A stretch of DNA of 64,000 bases. It comes from Coenobita brevimanus (taxonomy: Eukaryota; Arthropoda; Malacostraca; Decapoda; Coenobitidae). The position numbers were made by a program, and so were the translations under genes. Positions 23,235 through 34,034 of the stretch are shown in pieces (position 1 is the stretch's first letter; each line of letters begins with the position of its first letter). The DNA lies in NCBI GenBank assembly GCA_032717465.1, contig CM064663.1:13637489-13701488 (forward strand), given 5' to 3'. The notes beneath the pieces are model-generated. The model made no database searches. It was not told the origin of the DNA and saw only the letters and a program-made list of their open reading frames with translations.

Positions 23235-23305
<71 letters not shown>
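23214..23305. repeat. (TGA)n tail of LINE B plus (TA)n microsatellite
   Basis: TGATGA repeat at 23214-23233 followed by TA repeat to about 23305. Confidence 0.93.
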
Positions 23306-24329
23306 GAAAGAACAGTTACAGTATGAGAGAGGAGTGGATTCCTGATGGTAAAATCGTGAGATAAGTCCCACTTGGATCACTGAATAAGTTAATGAGTTGC
23401 ATTCTTTACGACTGTTTACTTAACTTTCACAGGACTAACTGGCACGTCATGTACTATACCCCCGTCAATTCCATCACATTCAAGCTAGAATGTTTGCGTA
23501 TAGATGATTCAGTATTAATGTCCAAGATGTGACATGTGATGGTGTGTTTCTCTCTGCCAAAGTGTCGTATGCACTGCTGAGTCTATGTCCGAAGTCACAT
23601 AAATGACTATCTCCTTACCTTTAATGGACTGGTTACTATGTGAAGCATCATATCACTCTCCTTATTTTATTGATTAATCATGATAAGTGTTCTCGATGTT
23701 GTGCTTCCTCTAGGAAGGGTAACATTATTTCTCTTGCAAATTGGACTTCAAAAAGGTTGTGGGTACTGAGAGTGTGGATGCTTGGTATTCCTTTAGACCC
23801 TGCACAATGACAGACTCTCTAAGGGATCCGTATTGTCCCTTGTGCAGTGTACGGATGTCGTGTATGGGCAATATCTGCTTTATAAAACATGTTGAACTCT
23901 AAGGCTTTTCCTTACATCGACTCCAGTCCTGTCTTGGACTCAGTTCTCTGCAGTAACACATCACTATAGTTTTCACCAATAAGGAGGACAACGTTCTTTT
24001 GATGTTTTGTTCATTGGTTACTGGTTGCTTTCATGTTCGTTTATTATTATTATGGTGTTTTCTGTACTTGTATTCCTTCTACCTTCAGGTGACGTAATTC
24101 ATTGTAATCAAAACCTTCGTAGCGACTGTGTTAGCTGGAGTCTTCATCAAAATCGGGTTGGTAACACTATATAATCATTCTATAAACTCACCTCTGTTTC
24201 TTCTGCCCATATTTTAAACCTATTTATTAATGGTTAGTTTCATTTCATCATGCATATTAGTACTGTTGTATTGAACTGGAATAGTCAACATTCATGGAAC
24301 CATTCCTTTCCTTGTAACACTATTGTCCG
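23306..24329. other. No recognised gene
   Basis: No supported frame. Low-identity relics cannot be excluded. Confidence 0.45.
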
Positions 24330-24532
24330 TTTTCCCGTCGGTTAAGGAAGCTCCGTAACACCTCATCTAAGCGACTTATTTTGCATACTACTCCTTATTA
24401 TCATCTTGTAGGTCATTTACATCATTGAAATAACACGATAGTCATCATACATAACGTAGGAATTGATATTAACTAGCCATATCCAAAATTACACCGCTAA
24501 GACACAGGTGTTAGGGAGCTTCCTAATTCGAC
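24330..24532. mobile_element. M1 inverted-repeat element (MITE), copy 3
   Basis: About 203 bp. The left end has CCCGTCGGTTAAGGAAGCTC; the right end holds GGTGTTAGGGAGCTTCCTAA with the inverted order. Internal ATTGATATTAACTAGCCATA is shared with copy 2 and, in part, copies 1 and 4. Confidence 0.75.
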
Positions 24533-24535
24533 AGT

Positions 24536-24770
24536 ATTACGGGCCTATGGCTGACAGGGGCCTTGTGAGAAGAGTGATGAGAGACAAAGAAATAAGAAAA
24601 TTAGAGGCAGAGGCAACGACGGAACAGGGATACCAAAGAGATGGAATGATGGTGTGAAAGAGGCAGGGGCTTCGAAGTACAGTGTCTCGCATATCCAGGA
24701 TGAGGTGAGGCGGGTATGGGACAAAAAGGAGTGGAATGGACTGATATCTGGTGAGGATAGAGTTGAAAGT
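24536..24770 (+). pseudogene. Possible LINE ORF2 C-terminal fragment
   Basis: Frames reading GLVRRVMRD and WNDGVKEAGASKYSVSHIQD (across 24540-24720) with KKEWNGL near 24727 resemble in pattern the extreme C-terminal region of LINE polyproteins (GRPxxRWxDGVKE...DRxxWR). It is short, broken by a frameshift near 24600, and not assigned to a family. Confidence 0.3.
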
Positions 24771-24790
24771 CACGGTCAACGATCTGTAGC

Positions 24791-24793
<3 letters not shown>

Positions 24794-24880
<87 letters not shown>
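24794..24880. repeat. (GA)n microsatellite
   Basis: Perfect GA repeat, about 87 bp. Confidence 0.97.
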
Positions 24881-24886
<6 letters not shown>

Positions 24887-25680
24887 TGACCAGAGTAAAC
24901 TGTATAACAATCAACGGTGTCTAATTAGAAATTTGAAGTTTACGTATGGTCGTGGAATAAACATGAAAAAAAAAAAACAAGAAACGGTGCCGGGCACAGC
25001 AAATCCGTCCCCAGCAGTCATTTTAATGCTGAATTATAAACAGAACAGGATATTTAGTCAAAGATGTCATATATCAAATTTGGAGTAAATCGCTAAGTGG
25101 TGGGTGACCCCCCTGATGTAATGAGGCGTGTTATAGCATGCAGATTTGAAAGATGCAGCTTTAGCTTTGGTTTCTTGTCGATATGACGAATCTGAAAGGA
25201 GTTATGTCGAAAAGACGAACTAGACATTTGACTATTTGTGGGCCTATAACCTGGGCCTTGGTCCAATTTGGCCCAAAACTTAATAGTGTGATCAGAAGGT
25301 CATAGTCCATCATCCCTGTAATTTTAGCCAACATCGCACCAGTATTTTTCCCGCCAAACTGTTACCAGACAGACAATCAAATAAACAAACGGGCACACAA
25401 AGCGAGTGAAAACAATACCTGTTCCCGAGCCCCTGCGAGGCGAGGACGGGTAATTAAGGCAGACATGATTCCCCACTGCAGACTGGATTATTGTGTATAT
25501 ATTTGGGAATATGTTAACGATGAACTAACTAGGTTCGTTACTAACTTAACAGGTTCGCTTCCAGTCTGTTATATTTATGCTCATTGCATACATAGCCAGT
25601 TACACGACAACATAAAGATTACACCAGTAATTTTGGCGATGTAGTGTAAAGTCAGTAATGCAGCCAACTGTTATTTCAAC
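24881..25680. other. No recognised gene
   Basis: No supported frame or repeat beyond a short A-run at 24966-24977. Confidence 0.45.
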
Positions 25681-25682
25681 GT

Positions 25683-25744
<62 letters not shown>
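25681..25744. repeat. (GT)n-(GA)n compound microsatellite
   Basis: GT repeat 25681-25707 and GA repeat 25707-25744. Confidence 0.96.
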
Positions 25745-25746
<2 letters not shown>

Positions 25747-25812
25747 TTGGAACTGTTAAAAATCACAACAGGAAGTATTAACACACCTCTTTAAGGGCAT
25801 GGCAGGGCCTAC

Positions 25813-25938
25813 CTTGTCTTCGTCAGGTTTCCAAACAGCAGAAACTTCCATCACTCGGATACCTTCCCTACTGAGTGTCTTCTCGATCATCTCACTTTTA
25901 TACATCAGCGCCAGGCACAGAGCGACGACGCAGAACAT
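25813..25938 (-). CDS. Candidate 5' coding exon with signal-peptide-like start (42 codons)
   Basis: Reading on the minus strand, ATG opens MFCVVALCLALMYKSEMIEK and continues to PDEDK, exactly 42 codons, where the sequence reads GACAAG followed by GTAGGC, a good splice-donor match in phase 0. Residues 1-13 are hydrophobic and could be a short signal peptide or membrane anchor. The frame also runs on through the donor to a stop (60 codons), so splicing is inferred, not shown. Base composition is less AT-rich than the flanks, and no transposon similarity was recognised. The family is unknown; no partner exon was identified. Confidence 0.3.
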
Positions 25939-26063
25939 GCTCTGCTCTGCCGCATTTTGCTTGGCTTGACATTTTGTTTTCCGGGATGAATAAACAACGT
26001 GACGAGAACAAAAACAGCAAACTTACCTTAGAAATAACAGTAAATGCCTCCCAAGAGAACTGA

Positions 26064-26326
26064 TCATTGTTGTTATTATTCTTTCTTTAGTGTATCGAGT
26101 CTGGAAAATAAACAGCATGGTATTTGGAGGAATATTTTAGACCATATATCCATAGTCAAGCTCACGTATGATCTGAATAGTAGAGATTAATACATTAGTC
26201 TTTTGGTTAATTCATGCAAAATATTTATGAAAAACACACAGCGGGACATGTCATTTATAATTCACGTTTAATTGTACAAGGAAAACAGAGCTACCAACAG
26301 GTAGCAATGCCCTCCCACACCTGAAA

Positions 26327-26373
<47 letters not shown>

Positions 26374-27243
26374 CAGATGAATGTTAATTTCTTGCTTCAT
26401 ATTCAAGACTTAAACAAAGTATTTCATAACAAATCAATATCATGTAAAGAAATAGTCTTCTAACATGTTGGTCTGACACTAAGGAATCGGTAATAGTTTG
26501 GGACGTCGTGACATCAAGGCTTTCGTGCAAAACCAAATAATTGGCCAATCCATTATCAAGTCGTCCACTGTGACCCTATGTCATATAGGCTGAATGCCAA
26601 TGATTTTGTGATTTAATAATACATTCAAAGCAGAAAAAAACACAACACTGTACTTTTTTTTCAGTATCAAATTTCATTACAGTTACTGAAAAAGTCCGAC
26701 ATAAAAAACAGCAGTAGAACGATGCAACGTATTTATGAACGATGATCTTCCAGCCCAAATATACCTTTTCGTTACATCACGAACTACTTCTGGTCACTTC
26801 AATCCGAAGATAGTAGTAATCGTTTAAGCACGCTTAATAATACACACATTTTCATACGCAGCAAGCAGTAAGGTAGGGTCCATGACAGGAACGCATTTTA
26901 CTTTCGCGCTTTTCATCTCGAGGAAATCTTTGGTCAAGTCGCTTTGAAAAGAATTACTGTACTCTATCTCTTTGCTCTGCTACCATCTTAGTCAGGTCTA
27001 CCTACTTCTGCATCTCCAGTGTGTCCTTAAAAGCTGCCCAATTACATATTATAGCACCTGTATTAAATCAGATCGCCACCATCTACACACTGTGTAATGC
27101 TGTCTTCAAGTGACACTACACTGACTGACAACCCAAATGGTTTTGTGCAGTCCAAACAACCTCATAAAGACCTGGCGGTCTACTGGCGAAAGTACTACGG
27201 TCGGATGTGGTCTGTAAGGCAACCGAGGAGTGTTTGGGGTTTG
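26064..27243. other. No recognised gene; one (GT)n microsatellite
   Basis: A GT repeat lies at 26330-26372. Otherwise there is AT-rich sequence with only short, domain-less frames (for example 26576-26758 minus). Confidence 0.45.
26330..26372. repeat. (GT)n microsatellite
   Basis: Perfect GT repeat of about 43 bp. Confidence 0.96.
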
Positions 27244-27320
27244 TGGGCAGGCGGTGGCTGAGACGGGAGAGAAGTGGCCTGCTGTACTCATGGACCCAGC
27301 TTCGAATCCTGGCTGGGGCA
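27244..27320 (+). mobile_element. tRNA-like SINE head or tRNA pseudogene
   Basis: TGGCTGAGACGG (about 27255) fits an RNA polymerase III A box and AGCTTCGAATCC (about 27298) fits a B box with the conserved TTCGAATCC core. The spacing is typical of a tRNA. A canonical acceptor stem was not found, so it is more likely a tRNA-derived SINE or a decayed tRNA than a working gene. The body and tail of a SINE were not delimited. Confidence 0.4.
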
Positions 27321-27978
27321 GGGAACAGTATAAGGATTTGAATTTCTTTGATGCAGATTTTACTGATCTGTCGTAAGACCCGCCAACATATCGTAAAAAT
27401 AATCATGTTAATACCAGTATACTACTCCTGTATAAGATTGCCTTAATATGTATTCAGTACGGACTGTGGGTGTCAGCGCCGAAGTGCGTGGTACGTGGAA
27501 ATGCATTGTACATAAAAGGACCGATGGGCCTTAGGAAACAGGCTGTAAAGCCCATGTCCAGAATCGGACACACACACACATACACAAACAAATGCACACA
27601 TAATATCGTTCAGGGGCAATAAAATGGTCACTCACGTTAAATGTCTGAACTAAGTAGCATGTCCCCGGTTCGCTAAGCTCCTGACGGGGTAAAATTATTG
27701 GATGATAGACAGAAAGGCAGACAGACCTCTGAAACCATTGCCAGGAAAGAACTGGCAATTTTCAAAATGAACGCAAAGCCGTAGCTTAAATCGATCTGCA
27801 TTGACCTCAATGAATTTGATGAGTTTAGTGCAAAATGAATTTTTCGGATGTGACGATAGGGGACCTAAATTATTTTCTTTTGGAAGTGAAACTAATCTGA
27901 ATGAACCTCACTGCATTCCCGTTGACAGAAATGGCCTTGGCCTAACCTGACTGAACTTAAACATATCTGACAAGTCTT

Positions 27979-27981
<3 letters not shown>
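27321..27981. other. No recognised gene
   Basis: Contains an imperfect CA-rich stretch at 27569-27600. Otherwise nothing is supported. Confidence 0.4.

Positions 27982-28029
<48 letters not shown>
27982..28029. repeat. (GT)n microsatellite at left edge of duplication copy A
   Basis: GT repeat. Homology to copy B begins here: B has its own GT repeat at 37613-37676, and sequence left of the two repeats is unrelated. Confidence 0.95.
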
Positions 28030-28033
<4 letters not shown>

Positions 28034-28046
28034 AATGTGATTTACT

Positions 28047-30729
28047 GCTGTATCCTTTCATAAATATGATACGATGAAAGCACAGTCCTGTGCAGAGCGG
28101 CACACTGCAAACAGGACATATGTAGTTGGCGTCCCTCCTCCTCTTGTTCACATACACACACTGCAGACTTATCCTGTCGGGGATTCTCCAGGGTGTGGTG
28201 CAGTGTTGCATCCAAGCATGTCCTGTTATCGATATATTGATGACGCTTGGACTGCAGTACTTCTCCATCTCCTCACCTCCATACTCCTGCTGGAGGTGCA
28301 GGGGTGCAGTGGCAGCAGCTGGCCGAGTAACTCCTGATGGACCAGCTACTGCAGGAGGTGGAGCGATGGTTGCAGGAGGTGGAGCGATGGTTGCAGGAGG
28401 TGGAACGATGGTTGCAGGAGGTGGAACGATGGTTGCAGGAGGTGGAGCGATGGTTGCAGGAGGTGAAGCAATTGTTTCAGGCAGAGCAGAGGCTCCAGTT
28501 GAGGGACTAGTTGCTGCAAGTACAGGTGGTCGTCGTCACGAGGGAAGGTCAGGGGCATTGTAAAGGGCATGGCCTGATGCCGGTCACTCCTCCCCCTGGA
28601 ATGCTGGAAGTTTGTGGCATATGTGCTCCTGGAGTTCCAGGAGAGTCATAGGCCTGGTGGTGTTCTTTTTATACAGGGTGTAGGCATTGAACAGGGCCAT
28701 GTGGATGAAATAAAAAGTCAGTTTCTTGGTCCACTTGATCGTCCTCCTTTGGGCAGGGTAGTATTGAATCATCTGACTGAAATGATCCACCCCATCCATG
28801 TGCCTGTTATAGTCCTCCACCACGACGGGCTTTTTCACTATTTTCAGAACGTGATGGAATCTCTCGTCTGAACCCTTGACCTTCCCATGCACCTTCTTAG
28901 GGACAGTGATGTCGCTGTGGAAGGTGGACACCATACTTACAATACGTTGGTCCTTTCACAGCAACACTATTACATTGCCCTTGTGCCTAGCTTGCAGTCC
29001 ATCATCAAGAAGGCATTTATCACTGCTGATGTCCTGCACCTCCCTTGGTGCTCCCCTTGCCAGTCGTACTGTGCCACAAACATACACTCTCTTTGTAAAG
29101 AGGCATTCGCACAGTGATAGAGTTGTAATAAATGTTCATATACAACTTGTATCTTGCCCTTCAAAGGTTCACTGAGGCCCCACACTGTATTCTCTAGAGA
29201 CTTCTCCCCCGTGTATACTTCAAAGTTCCAAATGTAACCACTCCTTCCCTCAGCGAAGATGTATAGTTTTTTGGTATACTTTTGGGGCTTCATAGGGTTA
29301 TATACATGGAAGGAGAGCCACCCCTTCCAAGCCAGAGATCCCTCAGCCAGGCTAAGATGTTCACCCGGGATGTAAACCTCCTTGAACCTCTGAAGGAGAT
29401 ACTGCATCACTGTGCGAATCCTTACTAGCCAGTCCCGATTGCCCTTGGGTATGGTGAGACTATTGAAAGCATGAAAGTGCTTCAGGATGGCCCTGAAGCT
29501 CTTTTCACTCACAGCCCACTAAAATATGGAGTATCCATGAACTCTGTTGAACGTTAATAGTATCTTATGGTTGGCAGTTCACAAATCCCCATAAGAAAGT
29601 ATAATACAAAGAATAGGGCCATTTCCTCTTCACTTCAGGGGTACCAAACATCTAGTGCAGGCCCCGGGAACCTGGCATAGTTGTTGGTTTCGACCGTCAG
29701 GTAGGTCAGCAACTCCCTGGTAAAAAAAAGTTTGAAAGTATTGGAGTGGTGTTGTTGGTGCTGCCACTCTCAAACCTGGGGTTTCAGTGAAAGGGCCAGC
29801 ATTGGGTGTGAATGACCCAGAACTTCAAGCTTCCTCCTGATGGTCTTCACCTGGAGAAATGCTTGGCAGTGAGCATATGTGGCGCACACGACCCCAAGAC
29901 AGACAACTACCTCTCAGCCGCCCACCACTACCTCGCCTAGGAACATGCTGCCCTTGTCTTTGTGGTAGGGAGGGAGATCGTAATGATGATTGTGTTGATG
30001 ATAGCTGGTTGGATGAAGATTCAGGTGATGATGGTGACGGAGATGGTTGTGGTGATGGTTGTGATGAAGATGGTTGTTGTGGTGATGGTTGTGGTGAAGA
30101 TGGTTGTGGAGGAGATGATTGTGGTGCTGCTGTTGCTGCTGCTGATGATGCTTGCTTATATTCAGGGGGAATGAAGTCTGACGGGGACAGTGACTTTGAT
30201 GATTTTGCAGGGGAAGATGATATGGAAATATCCTAGATGGGTGGTGAGATGTGGGCAAGTTGGAGTGTTTTGAGTGTGTATGGTGACTGCGGGGGTAATG
30301 AGGTCAGTGTTTTCAGTGAGGAAGTGGAAGAGAGGTGGTGATAAAACGGCTCGGTCTCCAAGGTCTGGATGGTTCGAGTGGTGGCAGGCATGACACAAGG
30401 TGGTAGGACTGGTGGCAGTGATGGCAGTAGTTTCAGGTCATAGCAGTGATGGCAGTGGTGACACAAGTAGTTACACCAGTGGTGGTAGTGGTGAAAAGAG
30501 TGGTGGTAGTGATGGTGCTACTACTACTGTCTGTGCTAATTGCCACGGCCTTGACTGCGGCTGTCTGCTTATCTCCCTTGCGGTCAGATTTAGCCCTCAC
30601 TTTACTCCCCCTCACTCTCTCCTCCTCACCAGAATCACTTTCTGAATAATTTTCACGGCTTTCTTCACTCTCACTTCCACAAAACAAGTATTTCATATAC
30701 TTTTTCTCTGATAAGCCCCTCCGAGACAT
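28047..30729 (-). pseudogene. PB-A piggyBac-type transposase, inactive
   Basis: Order from the N-terminus (30729): MSRRGLSEKKYMKYLFCGSE and an acidic Ser/Glu region; a low-complexity Ser/Thr- and His-rich region to about 29900; N-terminal DDE region with ALFFVLYFLMGICELPTIR (about 29590); SEKSFRAILKHFHAFNSL (about 29500); first catalytic block PGEHLSLAEGSLAWKG (about 29350) where the expected Asp of (V)DEG is Ala; YNPMKPQKYTKKLYIFAEGR and GYIWNFEVYTG; second catalytic block shifted in frame near 29130, where the expected DN-Y-NS reads N-I-YYNS; third block YNRHMDGVDHFSQM (about 28800, Asp present); a Pro-rich linker of 21-bp repeats; and a C-terminal Cys-rich domain RRRDANYICPVCSVPLCTGL (about 28120). 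Stops and frameshifts plus two lost catalytic positions make it dead. Confidence 0.8.
28351..28476. repeat. 21-bp minisatellite in transposase linker, 6 units
   Basis: GGAGGTGGAGCGATGGTTGCA-like 21-bp unit repeated six times, the last one diverged. In the transposase frame it encodes a Pro-Ala-Thr-Ile heptad repeat (PPATIA/V). Copy B has five units. Confidence 0.9.
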
Positions 30730-31201
30730 TGCTGGTTTAGTCTAAAATACAAGGATAATGGTAAAAATTTTAAAGGATTTTTCAAATCTGGCTCTCTCTG
30801 AAAATATTTTAAAAAAACACTTATAAACCTTCTTCACAAGCACAATGCACCATATATAAAACAATATCACTGTAATACATGTAAAGTATGGACGGTGAAG
30901 TAGTAGGAAACGTGGGTTTTAATGGCGGGCTGCATGCTCAGACACCCTATGATGCTGACTGCTGGGAGAACACTGAGCTAAAAATAGGCTGCTTGCCCCT
31001 CTGATAAGCTCCCTGGTGTTGCTATATACTTCCCCTAGACCTGGCTGCCCTGACCTTTGACTCACCAAAATTTGATGCAAATTCATCCACAGGGAAAAGT
31101 TTCTATGATCATTTATATGGAGTTTGCATCATGTTGTGTCATCGGTTACTCTTCAGACTGCAAGGATTATGACTCGCATTGCGTCATCGTGCATGAAAGG
31201 G

Positions 31202-31580
31202 CAGCTAGACAAAATTCAGAACAAAGCTGCTGGAATTATTCATAATCCTGTTATTATACATAAACTACCTCCCCTACAGGTAGGAAGGAATGTTGCCTCC
31301 CTTGCATTATTATACAGAAATTTTTATGGGAAATGCTCAGACAGAGTTGTGTCCATTGTGCCAATTCTCCATGCCTTCCCTCATGCTACATTGGTAACTG
31401 GCAGTGCTCATGACTGGAACGTCACTCAGCCATATTGCAGAACTTCTGCCTATCAGAATTCTTTTATTCCCCGAACTGCATCTGTCTGGAACTTGCTTCC
31501 CCAGAGTTGTTTCCCTCCAAACTTCAACATACAGCAGTTCAAGTCCAACTGTTACAGATATTTTATGAATGGTGGACACC
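31202..31580 (+). pseudogene. LINE J2 C-terminal coding fragment in copy A
   Basis: The frame reads LDKIQNKAAGIIHNPVIIHK, then LPPLQVGRNVASLALLYRNF and NSFIPRTASVWNLLPQS, ending YFMNGGHHT. The same C-terminal region occurs in J2 at 40826-41205 and, on the minus strand, at 59400-59830. The upstream part of J2 is missing here because PB-A and the duplication boundary intervene. Confidence 0.8.
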
Positions 31581-32875
31581 ATACTGTACGTTGACAACTA
31601 AGGAACGGACAAAGGACATTCTGAGGGTGGGGATATGGAATGTGAGAGGAGTGAATGATGAAGTGAATGAGAGAGATTGTTCAGGTACTTGAGGATGCAA
31701 GAATGGATATATATGGATTGACTAGAACTAAATGGAAAGGTAAAAGGTGAGAGAGTGGGAATATGGTTTAGGTACATGTGTGGGAGTTAATGAGAATGGG
31801 AGGGCAAGAGAGGGAGTATGTTTGATGATATGCAAGAAGTGGAAGGAGAATATAAGAGAGTATGGAACAGTGGGTGCAAGGATTGTATGGGTGAGGATGA
31901 AAGTAGGTACGAGTATACAAGCATGGGCCACTGGGCCATTGTATGTGCATATGCGCCGACAGAGGACCGAGTGGCAAGAGTGAAAGATGAGTTTTGGGTG
32001 AGTATAGAAGCATGTATGGACAAATTTGAGAGGAGTGAGAGAGTGCTTTTGACTGGAGACATGAATGGCAAAGTTGGAAAGGGACAAGTGGATGGAGTGG
32101 TTGGTCAGTGAGGTGTGCCAGCTAGAGTAGATGGGAATGGTAGTGCTTTGGTGGACATCTATGCTGGTAAGGGGCTGGCAATAGCCAACACCTACTTTCA
32201 GCATAAGATACATGGAGAGTCATGAGGAGGATGGATGGTGAACTTGTGGTATGAAAGGCAATGATAGACTACGTGTGTGTGGATGAGCGAATGAGAAGAC
32301 AACTGTTGGATGCAAGAGTGTGGAGAGAGTGGGGGAATGGAGTCTCAGACCACCACTTAGTGATGGCCAAGGTAAAGCTGCAAAGAAAATGGTTAAAGAG
32401 ACAAAGCGGAAGACAGGAGGAAACAGCTCCTGCGAGTAGAGTGAAGTTGCAAGATAGTGAGAAAATGGCAGAGTATAAGAGCATAGCGAAAGAAAGATTG
32501 GGAAGGTATGAGTTGGAGCAGATGGAAGGGGTGGAAGACATAAGTAGGATATTCATGTAAGAGATAGGCACAGCGTGTGAGGTGGTTTGTGGAGTGAGAA
32601 GGAGATGCAAGGGAGTGCAAGGGACAGCATGGTGGAATGATGAGGTGAAACGAGCTGTGGAACAAAAGAAGAAGGCATATAATGAATGGCTAGCAAGTAG
32701 AGGCAGGGGAGAAGATGAGAGAGAGAGAAGAGAAAGGTATATGTGAGCAGGAGAAGGGAGGTGAAGAGACTGGTGAAGGAGAGTAAGAAGAAAGAGGATG
32801 AAGAGTTTGGGAAGAATCTGAGTGTGAAATGGAAGGAGAGTAAGAAATTGTTTTGGAAGGAGGTAAAGAAAGTAA
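31581..32875 (+). pseudogene. LINE G2 5' part in copy A, truncated
   Basis: Endonuclease region of G2: ILRVGIWNVRGVNDEVNERD (31619-31678), then in shifted frames GHWAIVCAYAPTEDRVARVK, VLLTGDMNGKVGKGQVDGVV and MIDYVCVDERMRRQLLDARV, with VSDHHLVMAKVKLQRKW (about 32340-32390). It is cut at 32875 in the linker before RT. Lesions include a frameshift near 31685 and TGA at about 32110. Confidence 0.8.
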
Positions 32876-32924
32876 AATGGCTGAGAGAATAACAATGAAA
32901 CGCACAACATTCTCCCTATGAGAA
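32871..32924. repeat. 54-bp direct repeat at the right edge of copy A (partner 37316-37369)
   Basis: The 54 bp starting AGTAAAATGGCTGAGAGAAT and ending CTCCCTATGAGAA are identical in both places. At 37316 they lie inside the PB-B left arm, 587 bp from its terminus. At 32871 they join truncated G2 to unrelated sequence. The first five bases (AGTAA) are shared by both parents at the junction, a microhomology. Confidence 0.9.
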
Positions 32925-33145
32925 TACGTGACTAGATCATTCGGCCTCTTTTGGGGAACATTTCTAGTATTATATTTCAGCTAATGACAACTGGTTGTTG
33001 CCCAAAAATGTTTACGTAGAAATATGGTCGGCATTTTTGTTCATACTGTCCCTTGGTGCAGGGAACTGATCACCCTCACCTTAAATATTGGACAATTGCT
33101 CATATACTAAGTCCTACAGGAGGCTTCGTGACTCCTGGGCTCATA

Positions 33146-33347
33146 TTCTCGTTGGTTATAGGAGTTCCCTTACACCTTTTCTTAAGCGATTTATTTAGCT
33201 TATAATGTCATGTCTCAATGTATTACATAAATCCTCCTAACATCGCCATCCCCAGCATAAATAATGTACAAAGGGATATTAGCCAGCCATATCCAATAGT
33301 AAATCAGTGAGGGGGAAGTGCTAATGAGCCTCCATACCTGATGAGAA
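33146..33347. mobile_element. M1 inverted-repeat element (MITE), copy 4
   Basis: The left end CATATTCTCGTTGGTTATAG and the right end, read inward, CATATTCTCATCAGGTATGG form an imperfect inverted repeat. The interior shares TAAGCGATTTATTT with copy 3 and GATATTAGCCAGCCATATCC with copies 1 and 3. It is more diverged than copies 2 and 3 in the subterminal block. Confidence 0.65.
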
Positions 33348-33533
33348 TATGGGCCTTGTTCCTTATCAGCTTCTGCATATTACACCTTAACATTCTCTTG
33401 TGTTTCATTTGTCATTTTACCATGGACATTATATGAATCAGTGGCATTCTTAACAATACTACAATGTAGTGTAATACAGAGTGAATTCCAAACCCCTGAG
33501 GAGACTAAGAAAACGCCCTCATGTAGCCTATTG

Positions 33534-33851
33534 TCAGTTTGAGTGAGTCTGACGCACTGATTTTGCCAGCTGAGGACGGGTGGAATTGGTAACTCCGCGC
33601 GATGCTCTCGAGTGGTGATTGGTCAATTCCTGTTGCGTTTGAATGTGCACCAAATTGACTTTGTATTCCAATGAAAACGCATTTATTTGTAAGATACCAG
33701 ATATTACAAATACAAATTAAAACATTTATATCTTTAATGATAACTATGTGCATTTTGAATTATAACAGATAAACCTGAACGACATTGATAACAAAACTAA
33801 GTTATCTGTCATCAGCTGGCAAAATCAGTGTGTCAGACTAGCTGAAACCGA
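33534..33851. mobile_element. M2: foldback/MITE element with 44-bp terminal inverted repeats
   Basis: Positions 33534-33577 and 33808-33851 are inverted copies of one another. The core CACTGATTTTGCCAGCTGA is identical, and the outer GTTT-AG--AGTCTGAC part differs at a few positions. The interior of about 230 bp is non-coding. The flanks (CTATTG, CTATAG) might hold a short target duplication but this is weak. The family is not recognised. Confidence 0.7.
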
Positions 33852-33996
33852 CTATAGCTCCTGTTGCGATGTCCGCTCTGTGTACCGCTTTTGCACTTTT
33901 TCTCACACAGGAACATGAACGTTAGGATAGGGGTGTTTTCTTAATATTAGGTTAGGTTAGTTGATTAGTGAGTTTGGTTATGTTAAGTTAGGTCAC

Positions 33997-34003
<7 letters not shown>

Positions 34004-34033
<30 letters not shown>
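34004..34033. repeat. (GA)n microsatellite
   Basis: Perfect GA repeat of about 30 bp. Confidence 0.93.

Positions 34034-34034
<1 letters not shown>

Larger units (their letters stand above)
18685..23235 (+). mobile_element. LINE B (RTE/BovB-like), split by LINE G1
   Basis: A 5'-truncated element on the plus strand in two pieces, 18685-18989 and 22408-23235. The first has LDFVDYEKAFDSVKH (RT motif A) and EKGMRQGDTISPKLFTTCLE (motif B), ending IFRKLD. The second starts WENKGVNIDGEKLNHLRFSD and continues with the catalytic loop. Joining them gives one uninterrupted block order with RKLD directly followed by WENKGVN. The 3' end has RKSATWVREQTKVKN, a GEAFVQQ-like C-terminus and a (TGATGA)n tail. 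Motif order and tail fit RTE/BovB-type LINEs. The catalytic loop reads FSDD instead of F/YADD. Confidence 0.8.
28030..31201 (-). mobile_element. PB-A: piggyBac-like transposon, left-truncated duplicate of PB-B
   Basis: The transposase lies on the minus strand. The right terminus (31201) reads, inward, CCCTTTCATGCACGATGACG and adjoins LINE J2 sequence (AGCTAGACAAAATTCAG), as in PB-B at 40825. The left terminus, known from PB-B at 36729, is absent here because the duplication starts at the GT repeat. The element is therefore immobile. Confidence 0.8.
28000..32875. repeat. Segmental duplication, copy A (partner about 37640-42484)
   Basis: About 4.85 kb is collinear with copy B with few differences, at an offset of about 9625 bp. 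It contains, left to right, piggyBac-like PB-A (truncated at its left end), the last 390 bp of LINE J2 coding sequence and the first 1.3 kb of LINE G2. The right edge is sharp: after AAAGAAAGTAA at 32875, copy A switches to a 54-bp sequence found at 37316-37369, while copy B continues G2. Both copies share the same transposase lesions, so the duplication happened after nesting and decay. Confidence 0.85.

Noticed and set aside
28126..28563. Gly-rich repeat protein (VAGGGAM) on the plus strand, and its copy at 37773-38189
   Set aside because: Antisense reading of the 21-bp repeats in the piggyBac linker; the minus-strand frame fits the transposase order.
29859..30236. Asp/Gly-rich acidic ORF on the plus strand, and its copy at 39485-39862
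   Set aside because: Antisense of the transposase's His-rich low-complexity region; no independent support.
33949..33962. TTAGGTTAGGTTAG, the arthropod telomere motif
   Set aside because: Only two to three units, with no array; not a telomere or a convincing interstitial telomeric repeat.
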